In this document: one piece after another, positions 1-6,966 of the stretch
How the letters are laid out: each line of letters starts with the position of its first letter
Numbering within the stretch: the stretch's first letter is position 1
Program-made: the position numbers and the translations under genes
Source of the DNA: Deltaproteobacteria bacterium
Lineage (GTDB): Bacteria; Desulfobacterota; Desulfobulbia; Desulfobulbales; Desulfurivibrionaceae
DNA length: 64,000 bases
Direction: 5' to 3'
NCBI GenBank assembly: GCA_013349295.1
Contig: DUZW01000006.1
Span: forward strand, 1 to 64,000
The notes under the pieces: model-generated
What the model was told of the DNA's origin: nothing
What the model saw: the letters and a program-made list of their open reading frames with translations, nothing else
The model's database searches: none

Positions 1-1
1 G

Positions 2-130
2 CTTGCGCAGGGGCCATTGTCACGACGAATTATCCGGGCGCTTGGCGCCAAGCCTGACCGGGAGCGGTTTCGAGAGGTTTACCGGGAGTTGGCTCAATGT
101 CTGGCCAAGGGAAAGCTCTTTCTGTCATAG
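2..130 (+). CDS. C-terminal end of an unidentified protein (5' truncated by window edge)
   Basis: An open frame enters from the left edge and runs for 42 codons to TAG at 128-130. The peptide is rich in Arg, Leu and Lys and looks like an ordinary helical protein C-terminus, for example GAKPDRERFREVYRELAQ. The frame has no start inside the window. I do not recognise the family. It runs toward leuD, and the two genes converge on a hairpin at 160-195. The overlapping frame that opens with TTG at position 3 has a Cys/His/Arg-rich, non-protein-like composition and is probably a shadow. Confidence 0.5.
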   Translation, partial: LAQGPLSRRIIRALGAKPDRERFREVYRELAQCLAKGKLFLS

Positions 131-159
131 TAAATTCCGCGACTCCCCGGACGAACAAA

Positions 160-195
160 AATGCCGGCACAGGGCCACAGCCCCATACCGGCATT
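160..195 (-). terminator. Rho-independent terminator of leuC-leuD (minus strand)
   Basis: Eight-base arms AATGCCGG (160-167) and CCGGCATT (188-195) pair exactly. Read on the minus strand, the stem is followed by a run of T. It lies about 25 bases after the leuD stop and also separates leuD from the convergent gene tail at 2-130. Confidence 0.7.
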
Positions 196-221
196 CCGGG
201 AACAATCATCCCCGTTAAAAC

Positions 222-737
222 CTAATAATTTTTATCAGCATATATAAGCCAACCGCCTGCTTCCACGAGTTTTTTGTCGAATTCATTCATTTTGAATGAA
301 AGAACCACCTTCTTGTTGCCCTGGGCAGTGAGCGTGCATGCGGCAAGATCCACGGTAATCTCAACCGCATCACCCAAGCCAAAAAGGGTTTCGATATCCT
401 TTTTCGGCAGCTCGATGGCCAGCATGCCGCAATTGTGCATGTTCTGCCGGAAGATGCGGGCAAAGCTTTCGGCGATGACCACATTGATGTCGTTTACCTC
501 AAAGACCCAGACTGCATGCTCCCGGGAGGATCCGCAACCGAAATTGGCCCGGGTGACGATAACTCCTTTGCCCTCTATGTCCCGGCGCGGGTCAAAACCA
601 CCCAGCTTAAGGTCTTCCAGGATAAAAGGCTGCAGAGCCAACTTGGTATTTTCGGTCAGGTACTTGGCCGGGATGATCTCGTCGGTGTTGATATCGTTTC
701 TGTCAAGAAACAGTGCTTTGCCGCCAAACTCTTTCAT
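222..737 (-). CDS. leuD: 3-isopropylmalate dehydratase small subunit
   Basis: Small subunit of isopropylmalate isomerase, the second step of leucine synthesis (2-isopropylmalate to 3-isopropylmalate) in the cytoplasm. The 171 aa length fits the short LeuD/HacB-type swivel domain of the aconitase superfamily. The NTDEIIPAKYL segment near the N-terminus and the GCGSSREHA motif around residues 68-76 are diagnostic; the latter forms part of the substrate-binding loop. It lies 44 bases downstream of leuC on the same strand, so the two subunits are probably co-transcribed. The short-form pair can also act as homoaconitase or citraconate hydratase in some lineages. leuA and leuB are not visible here, so the exact substrate rests on family assignment. 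Confidence 0.93.
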   Translation of the reverse strand: MKEFGGKALFLDRNDINTDEIIPAKYLTENTKLALQPFILEDLKLGGFDPRRDIEGKGVIVTRANFGCGSSREHAVWVFEVNDINVVIAESFARIFRQNMHNCGMLAIELPKKDIETLFGLGDAVEITVDLAACTLTAQGNKKVVLSFKMNEFDKKLVEAGGWLIYADKNY

Positions 738-781
738 TATCGTTTACTCCAATGTCGTTGGGTCGTTGGATTCAGTTGTCT

Positions 782-2068
782 TTATTTCAGGAGCTTCCGC
801 GGGTCGGTGATATGACCCAGCACGGCGGTGGCCGCGGCGGTGAGCGGACTCATCAGGTGGACGATGCCGCCCTTGCCCATCCGGCCATTGAAATTCCGAT
901 TGGTGGTCGAGGCACAGATCTCTCCTTCGGCCAGAACCCCGTTGCTCATGCCCAGGCAGGCGCCACAGGTCGGATTGGTAACACAAAAGCCAGCATCCAT
1001 GAAAATGGCGATGATTCCCTCTTCCAACGCCTGGGAATATACCTTGGGCGTGGCCGGAGAGAGAATGCCGCGCACGGTGGCGGCGATCTTTTTCCCTTTC
1101 AGAATTCGGGCCGCGGAGCGGAGATCCTCGATGCGACCATTGGTGCAGGAACCGATATACACCTGATCCACCGGAGTGCCCTCCATCTCGGTGACGGCTT
1201 TCACTTCGTCCGGCTTGTAGCCGAAAGTTACCTGGGGCACAAGTTTGGACACATTGATGGTCAATTCCTGGGCATAGATCGCGTCAGGGTCGGAATGCCA
1301 TTTGACGAAATCATTCACCGCCTGATCAATGGAATCGTACTGATTCTTGATAAACGGCCAGAGATATTTGGCCGTCACCCGGTCGGGCAGGCAGATGCCG
1401 CAGGTTGCCCCGGCCTCAATTGCCATATTGCACAGGGTCATCCTCGCTTCCATACTCATGGACTCCACCACCGGCCCGACAAACTCCATGACCTTGTCGG
1501 TTGCGCCGTTCACCGTGAGTTCCTTGATGATGAACAGGATAACATCCTTGGCTGAGACCCCGTCCTGCAATTTGCCGGTGATGGTGAATTTCATGGTTTC
1601 CGGGGTGCGGAAGGAGCACACCCCCTTCAAGATCCCCACCTCCAGATCGGTGGTGCCTACTCCGGCGGCAAAGGCCCCGAAGGCACCGTGGGTGCAGGTG
1701 TGCGAATCACCCATGATCACGGTGTGGCCGGGGCGAACAAAGCCTTTTTCCGGAAAGAGCGCATGGCAGACGCCGTTGGCGCCGATATCGAAAAAATCCC
1801 GGATCTTATGGCGTCTGGCCCAGTCGCGGAGAATCTTGCCCTGGGTTGCGGTTTTGGAATCCTTGGAAGGCGTGACATGGTCGATGACCGCCTTGATCTT
1901 ATTGGTGTCAAAGACCCGGTCCATGCCACGGGCTTCAAGATCGGTAATGGCGATGGGGGTGGTGATTTCGTGACACATGACCACATCGATATCAAGAATG
2001 ACATTTTCAGCGGTGGGAGTGTCGCGCAGATGCGCGGCAAAAATCTTTTCTGCTATGGTTTTACCCAT
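782..2068 (-). CDS. leuC: 3-isopropylmalate dehydratase large subunit
   Basis: Large, [4Fe-4S]-carrying subunit of isopropylmalate isomerase, partner of the downstream leuD. The 428 aa protein belongs to the short LeuC class. Cluster ligands are visible as Cys308 (GSCTNGR) and Cys368/Cys371 (PTCGACLG). The MGDSHTCTHGAFGAFAAGVGTTD block near residues 119-141 is the family signature. The gene starts with ATG and has a leader of about 300 bases shared divergently with the HD-domain gene at 2367. An A/T-rich hairpin at 2128-2146 lies in that leader. The catalytic role is established for the family; the leucine-pathway assignment over homoaconitase is inferred. Confidence 0.93.
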   Translation of the reverse strand: MGKTIAEKIFAAHLRDTPTAENVILDIDVVMCHEITTPIAITDLEARGMDRVFDTNKIKAVIDHVTPSKDSKTATQGKILRDWARRHKIRDFFDIGANGVCHALFPEKGFVRPGHTVIMGDSHTCTHGAFGAFAAGVGTTDLEVGILKGVCSFRTPETMKFTITGKLQDGVSAKDVILFIIKELTVNGATDKVMEFVGPVVESMSMEARMTLCNMAIEAGATCGICLPDRVTAKYLWPFIKNQYDSIDQAVNDFVKWHSDPDAIYAQELTINVSKLVPQVTFGYKPDEVKAVTEMEGTPVDQVYIGSCTNGRIEDLRSAARILKGKKIAATVRGILSPATPKVYSQALEEGIIAIFMDAGFCVTNPTCGACLGMSNGVLAEGEICASTTNRNFNGRMGKGGIVHLMSPLTAAATAVLGHITDPRKLLK

Positions 2069-2127
2069 TGTTCATGAGCCTCCGTGCGGGGGATTGTCTG
2101 AATATTTTCTGCGGGGTTCTTACCCAC

Positions 2128-2146
2128 GGTAAAAAAAGTTTTTACC
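2128..2146. promoter_or_regulatory. Inverted repeat in the leuC / HD-gene divergent intergenic region
   Basis: GGTAAAAA (2128-2135) and TTTTTACC (2139-2146) are exact 8-base arms around a 3-base centre. The repeat sits about 60 bases upstream of the leuC start in the 298-base divergent spacer (2069-2366). It could be an operator or a small hairpin; no factor is implied. Elsewhere in this spacer I see only a short SD-preceded ORF at 2270-2308 (12 codons), which may be a leader peptide or chance. Confidence 0.35.
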
Positions 2147-2366
2147 ATAAACCGGCAACCCATAGCCACGATAAATGACAGGCCCTATCCTAAAAAATAA
2201 CGGAACTGCTCAAAACTATTTAAAAGGAAACGCAGTTTTTTCATAACTTTGCGTTTGACCGGAGTTGCCATGCTGTATATCATACATCGAACTTGGCTGT
2301 TTTGCTGAAGCTGATATTTCTCCTGGCGCCTCATTTCATGGACGCATTTTTTGTCAGGATTACCCT

Positions 2367-4043
2367 ATGACACGAAATAAGATCGAAAAACCTGACCGGC
2401 AATTGCCGGACTACCAAACTGCCAACCAGCAGACTGTCGGGTTGATCTTCGCCATTTCCCGCGATGAGTATGGAGAGATCCCCCCTCGCCTTGTTACGCT
2501 TTTTTCCGATGTCGGTGACCTGTATGCCGGTCACTGGTCAAGCCATGAAGCCTGCGCTGTCAGTTACCATAATTTCAACCATGCCCTTGATGTTTCCCTT
2601 GCCGCCGCCCGCATGCTCTCCGGCTGGAACAAGGTGGAACAGGCCTTGGCCCTGGATGAAAAATATTTTCAACTCGGCATGGCCGCAGCCCTGTTCCATG
2701 ATTCCGGCTATATCAAGAGCAAGGGCGACCTGGCCGGGGCAGGCGGCAAATTCACTCTGGTTCATGTGGAACGGAGCATGGAGATCGCACGCGAATACCT
2801 GACCGGAAAACAGTGGCAGCCGGAGGAGGTTGAGGCGGTTTCGCGGATGATCTCCATTACCGATTATGCAAAACTGCCGGATCTCGCCCCCCTGTTCAAG
2901 GATCCTCGCTTAAAGGTCATGGCGCAGATGGTGGCCACCGCCGATCTGGTCGCCCAGATGGCGGACACGGATTATGTCCAACGCATCGACGATTTGTTTG
3001 CCGAATTCAAGGAGGTCTATGAATTTGAAAGCAGTGAAACCCTGAATCAGACAGGGACCAAGGTCTACAAGACCGTGCAGGAGATTAAGGACGGCACCAT
3101 CGCTTTTTACGAGCATTTTGTCGTGCCTACCCTTGCCAAACTCGGTCGCGTCGACCGTTATCTCACCTTCTTTTTCGGCGACGGCAGAAACCCTTATCAG
3201 GAAAACATCACGGCCAATCTTTCCAGCCATCTTATGGATGTCACCTCCCAGTGGCGCCGTATCGGCGACATCCTGACCGATCTCGGTCTGGCCTCCAGTG
3301 AACAGATTGCCGGCGCCTTGGCCAGGCAACGGAAGCTTGCCAATAAAAATAATGAGATTCCCACCAAGGATTCCATCACCCTGGCCCGTGAACACCTGCT
3401 GCCCTGGTTCACCGCTCGGCCCCAGGAAGGACTTTGCCTTGGCGATATCCTCATGGAGATGCAGGCGGTCGAGCCGAAATCCCTGGCCAAGGGGTTGCTG
3501 GCCCAGATGCTGCCCGATTCCCTGTATGGGTCGCTTTCACCCCGGGAGCTGCACTTCCTGCTCCAATCCGCCATCCTCCTGCAGAATATCTGTAAAGGCC
3601 CATGGATTCTGGGGGTAGTTTTGGAAATGGCCAACGAAATTCTCGACTGCGAAGCCAGCTCGATCCTGATCGCGGATCTTGAAGAAAAAACGATGATAGT
3701 AGCCCTGCCCACCGGCCCAAAAAAGAATCTGGTCTCCGGCAAGAGTATTGCCATGGACAAAGGGCTTTCCGGCTGGGTGTATCGCAACGGTCAGTCTGCG
3801 CGGGTGAGTAATGTCAGCGCCGACGTCCGCTTTGACAACGGCATTGACAAGAATATTGATTTTGCCACCCGCTCCATCCTAGCCGTGCCCCTGTATGTGA
3901 ATGGGGAGTGCATCGGCGTGGTGGAAGCGCTGAATAAAAGCGATGACAATTTCAGCCAGCACGACATGAATGTGCTTACCATCCTTGCCAATATGCTTGC
4001 CAATGTCATGGTTGGTGTTTTATACATCCAGTCAGAGCATTAG
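2367..4043 (+). CDS. HD/PDEase-type phosphodiesterase with MshEN-like repeats and C-terminal GAF domain
   Basis: A cytoplasmic signalling protein of 558 aa. The start chosen is ATG 2367, which has AGGA about 9 bases upstream; the longer frame from 2265 has no ribosome site. Residues around 60-200 hold a metal-binding HD fold: YHNFNH (His68, His72) and FHDSGY (His111-Asp112), a pattern close to class I cyclic-nucleotide phosphodiesterases. Residues 298-321 match the MshEN-type cyclic-di-GMP-binding pattern (Arg-x-Gly-x2-Leu-x3-Gly ... Leu-x2-Gln; starts RIGDILTDLG). A second, weaker copy follows at 357-380 (CLGDILMEMQ). A GAF domain occupies about 415-555 (SGKSIAMDKGLSGWV ... AVPLYVNGECIGVVEAL). 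Nucleotide second-messenger hydrolysis with ligand control is the likely role, but the substrate is unknown. It may be co-transcribed with yejA, 33 bases downstream. Confidence 0.75.
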   Translation: MTRNKIEKPDRQLPDYQTANQQTVGLIFAISRDEYGEIPPRLVTLFSDVGDLYAGHWSSHEACAVSYHNFNHALDVSLAAARMLSGWNKVEQALALDEKYFQLGMAAALFHDSGYIKSKGDLAGAGGKFTLVHVERSMEIAREYLTGKQWQPEEVEAVSRMISITDYAKLPDLAPLFKDPRLKVMAQMVATADLVAQMADTDYVQRIDDLFAEFKEVYEFESSETLNQTGTKVYKTVQEIKDGTIAFYEHFVVPTLAKLGRVDRYLTFFFGDGRNPYQENITANLSSHLMDVTSQWRRIGDILTDLGLASSEQIAGALARQRKLANKNNEIPTKDSITLAREHLLPWFTARPQEGLCLGDILMEMQAVEPKSLAKGLLAQMLPDSLYGSLSPRELHFLLQSAILLQNICKGPWILGVVLEMANEILDCEASSILIADLEEKTMIVALPTGPKKNLVSGKSIAMDKGLSGWVYRNGQSARVSNVSADVRFDNGIDKNIDFATRSILAVPLYVNGECIGVVEALNKSDDNFSQHDMNVLTILANMLANVMVGVLYIQSEH

Positions 4044-4076
4044 CCTCCTTCCCCCTTTGGCTTACCGGAATTTCCA

Positions 4077-5876
4077 ATGAAAATCCTTTTTTTTGCCTTG
4101 CTGTCCCTGTTTGTCGTATGGCCTTCCTCCGTCCTAGGCGCACAGGGGATCAGCATCGACGGTAAGGTAAAATACGCCCCGGGTTTCAGCAAGTTCGACT
4201 ACGCCTCCGACAAGGCGCAAAAAGGCGGCCATCTGTTTCTGCATGATCTGGGCAGTTATGACAAGCTCAACCCATATACCCTTAAGGGTACTCCCCCTGC
4301 GGGGCTTGATGAGCTGGTCTTTGAAACCCTTGCCGTGCCGAGCCTTGATGAGCCTTTTGCCTCTTATGGCCTGATCGCCAAGGATATCGTCGTGGCGGAA
4401 GACAGACTCTCGGTCACCTTCACCATCCATGAAGATGCCCGTTTTTCCGACGGCTCGCCCATCACGCCGGAAGATGTGAAGTTTTCGCTGGAAACCCTTA
4501 AAAGCCCGGCGGCAAGCCCCTCTTACCAGATTTATTTTCAGGATATCAGTTCCGCCGAGATTCTTGACCCTCGCCGCATTCGTTTTCATTTTTCCCAGCG
4601 CAATCGCGAGTTGCATATGATCGCCGCTCAGCTGCCGGTATTCTCCAAAAAGTTCTATACCAGCCATCCTTTTGACGCTCCGGACATGACGCCGCCCATC
4701 GGCTCCGGGCCCTATCTGGTCAAGGAGGTTATCCCCGGCAAATCCATCACCTATGTCCGAAACCCAAAATACTGGGGCAGGGATCTCAATGTGCGGCGCG
4801 GGATGTTCAACTTCGACACCATAACCTACAAGTATTTCAAGGATCAAATCGTTGCGGTGGAAGCCTTCAAGGCCGGGGAATTTGATTTCATGCCGATCAA
4901 TATCGCCAAGCAGTGGGCGCGGGATCTTGACGGAGCCCGCTTCAAACGCGGCGAACTCGTCAAGGAGGCATTGCCCCATAAAAACAACGCCGGGATGCAG
5001 TCTTTTGTTTTCAATCTGCGCAAGCCGGTTTTCAAGGACCGTCTGGTTCGCAAGGCCCTGTCCCTGGCCTTTGATTTTGAGTGGACCAATGAAGCCCTTT
5101 TTTTCGGCCAATATACCCGCTGCGACAGCTTTTTCAGCAATTCGACAATGCGTGCTCAAGGGTTGCCTTCCGACCTTGAGCTTTCATATCTGGAGCCGTT
5201 TCGCGCCACCCTTCCCCAAGAGGTGTTTACCACGCCGCCCGCCCCATTTGGTACGCTGCCCCCGGCCAGCCTGCGCGCTAATCTGATCCAGGCCCAAAAA
5301 ATCCTCGCCCAGGCGGGCTGGAACGTTAAAAACGGGGTGCTCGTCAACAGCGCCGGTCAACCCATGGAGTTTGAAATCCTCTTGGTCGGTGCGGGTTTCG
5401 AGCGAGTAATGGAACCGTATATCAACAACCTCAAAAAACTTGGGGTGCGCGTTCATTCACGGGTTATCGACCCGGCCCTCTACAACCGCCGCCTGGATAA
5501 TTTCGATTTTGACATGACGGTCACCGTTTTTGGCCAGGCCCAATCCCCCGGGAACGAGCAGCGCAATTACTGGCATTCGTCTTCGGCCGAGCGGAAAGGC
5601 TCACGAAATCTTATCGGTATCACGGATCCGGCGGTGGACCGGCTGGTGGACCGGATCATTTACGCCCAGACCCAGGAAGAACTTACCGCCGCTTGCAAGG
5701 CCTTGGATCGAGTGCTCTGGTACGGCTATTATGTGGTGCCCAACTGGTATCTGGCCCAGCATCGAGTCGCCTATCGCACTATCTTTGCCCGGCCGGAAAC
5801 ATTGCCCTTTTATTACTCGCCTTTTCAGGCCCTTATGACCTGGTGGTTTGTGCCGGAAAAGCGGCGGCACAGATAG
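4077..5876 (+). CDS. yejA: YejA-type peptide ABC transporter substrate-binding protein (SBP family 5)
   Basis: Periplasmic binding protein for oligopeptides or microcin-C-like peptides, feeding a YejBEF importer. It has a Sec signal peptide (MKILFFALLSLFVVWPSSVLG) followed by the mature family-5 fold. Recognisable blocks are YASDKAQKGGHLFLHDLG and LNPYTLKGTPPAGLDELVFETL near the N-terminus, and FTIHEDARFSDGSPITPEDV further on. At 599 aa it is about the length of E. coli YejA. The translocator genes yejB, yejE and yejF lie 3.5 kb downstream on the same strand, separated by a PstS-like gene and a hybrid kinase, which is unusual. The assignment to the Yej subfamily over generic Opp/Dpp rests on the N-terminal wording and on the neighbouring Yej genes. 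Confidence 0.88.
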   Translation: MKILFFALLSLFVVWPSSVLGAQGISIDGKVKYAPGFSKFDYASDKAQKGGHLFLHDLGSYDKLNPYTLKGTPPAGLDELVFETLAVPSLDEPFASYGLIAKDIVVAEDRLSVTFTIHEDARFSDGSPITPEDVKFSLETLKSPAASPSYQIYFQDISSAEILDPRRIRFHFSQRNRELHMIAAQLPVFSKKFYTSHPFDAPDMTPPIGSGPYLVKEVIPGKSITYVRNPKYWGRDLNVRRGMFNFDTITYKYFKDQIVAVEAFKAGEFDFMPINIAKQWARDLDGARFKRGELVKEALPHKNNAGMQSFVFNLRKPVFKDRLVRKALSLAFDFEWTNEALFFGQYTRCDSFFSNSTMRAQGLPSDLELSYLEPFRATLPQEVFTTPPAPFGTLPPASLRANLIQAQKILAQAGWNVKNGVLVNSAGQPMEFEILLVGAGFERVMEPYINNLKKLGVRVHSRVIDPALYNRRLDNFDFDMTVTVFGQAQSPGNEQRNYWHSSSAERKGSRNLIGITDPAVDRLVDRIIYAQTQEELTAACKALDRVLWYGYYVVPNWYLAQHRVAYRTIFARPETLPFYYSPFQALMTWWFVPEKRRHR

Positions 5877-6117
5877 TTTTTTTGAAAGCGTATTGAATGC
5901 GGGTGGGGTAAATAGATTACAGGAGTTATGAGTAAATTTCATTTTAGATGTTTAAGTAAAAAAGTTAATATCTGCTATAGGCAGGTGCTTTGGCAATCCC
6001 GGTACGTGCGTGATATCAATGCGTTAAGATATTGGTCGTTCGTTCTGCTCTTGGCGCATGGTGTTTTTTGCAAAAACATCTTTCCACGGTTTGCTGAGGT
6101 TTTTGGTTTTCATTCTT
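5877..6117. other. AT-rich spacer between yejA and the PstS-like gene
   Basis: About 240 bases, more AT-rich than the flanks. A frame starting with ATG 5928 has a good ribosome site (AGGAG, 4 bases upstream) and runs 107 codons, but most of it overlaps the PstS-like gene out of frame. It could mark a decayed gene end or a short peptide. I see no convincing promoter or terminator. Confidence 0.3.
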
Positions 6118-6954
6118 ATGAAGAAAAAAAATATCCTTCTTACGCTCCTTTTTCTTTTCGTGCTTTCTCCTTTTTCGGTGCAGGCCAATCAGCCGACGGA
6201 GCAGAAAAACAACGCAAATCCAAGGTGCCTGGTGATACCAGGCACCGGTGACAGCCAGGTTCTTTTGCACAAACTCGCTGTCTTGTATAGAAAAACACGG
6301 CCGTTTTCCGTGGAGATTCCGGAAAGCATCGGCAGCGGCGGCGGCATCAGATCCGTCATTACCGGAAAAAACGAGATTGCCAGGGTGGCCCGCCCATTAA
6401 CGGAAAAAGAGAAGGCCCATGGTCTCAACTTCCGGATATTTGCCGAAGCGCCCATTGTCTTTGCGGTCAATCCCGGGGTTGCAGAGACAAAGAACCTTTC
6501 CCTTGAGCAGATAGTCGGGATATATTCAGGCAGGATACAGCAGTGGGATGGACTGGGCGGCGTCGGTAAGATATATGCGATGAGCCGGGAGGCTGGAGAT
6601 TCATCCCGCATCGTGATGGAAAATCTTATTCCGGGCTTCAAGGAAATCTCCGTTCCTGCCGGATCAATTGTATATTCCACCCCTGATGCCGTAAAGACTC
6701 TGCTTGCTTCGCCAAACACCATCGGCTATCTGCCTCTGCCCGCAACGTTCGGCACCGAGCTCACGGTGTTGCGTGTCCAGGATCTGGAGCCATCCCCCGC
6801 CAATGTCCGACAGAAAAAATACCAGTTTACTATTCCCCTTGCCATGGTATGGAAAGATTCCCTCTCTCCCATGGCTCAGGATTTTCTTGATTTTCTTTCA
6901 AGCCCCACTGCCAGAAAGCTCATGCTGGAAAATGGCGCCATCCCTGTTGAGTGA
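6118..6954 (+). CDS. PstS-like periplasmic substrate-binding protein paired with a hybrid kinase
   Basis: A secreted protein of 278 aa. I chose ATG 6118 because it begins a clean signal peptide (MKKKNILLTLLFLFVLSPFSVQA); the frame is open back to 6058. The mature part resembles phosphate-binding (PstS-like) proteins: an SGGGIRSVITGKNEIARVAR segment near residues 75-95, VFAVNPGV, and a LEQIVGIYSGRIQQWD block typical of the second lobe. The usual pstCAB genes are absent. Instead, the stop is 12 bases from a membrane hybrid histidine kinase, so this protein more likely presents a ligand to that sensor than to a transporter. The ligand is unknown; phosphate or another oxyanion is the family expectation. 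Confidence 0.75.
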   Translation: MKKKNILLTLLFLFVLSPFSVQANQPTEQKNNANPRCLVIPGTGDSQVLLHKLAVLYRKTRPFSVEIPESIGSGGGIRSVITGKNEIARVARPLTEKEKAHGLNFRIFAEAPIVFAVNPGVAETKNLSLEQIVGIYSGRIQQWDGLGGVGKIYAMSREAGDSSRIVMENLIPGFKEISVPAGSIVYSTPDAVKTLLASPNTIGYLPLPATFGTELTVLRVQDLEPSPANVRQKKYQFTIPLAMVWKDSLSPMAQDFLDFLSSPTARKLMLENGAIPVE

Positions 6955-6966
6955 GATTATTGACCA

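Noticed and set aside
713-1555. Long plus-strand frame opposite leuC
   Set aside because: It is the antisense shadow of leuC; the leuC frame has clear conserved motifs and cluster cysteines.
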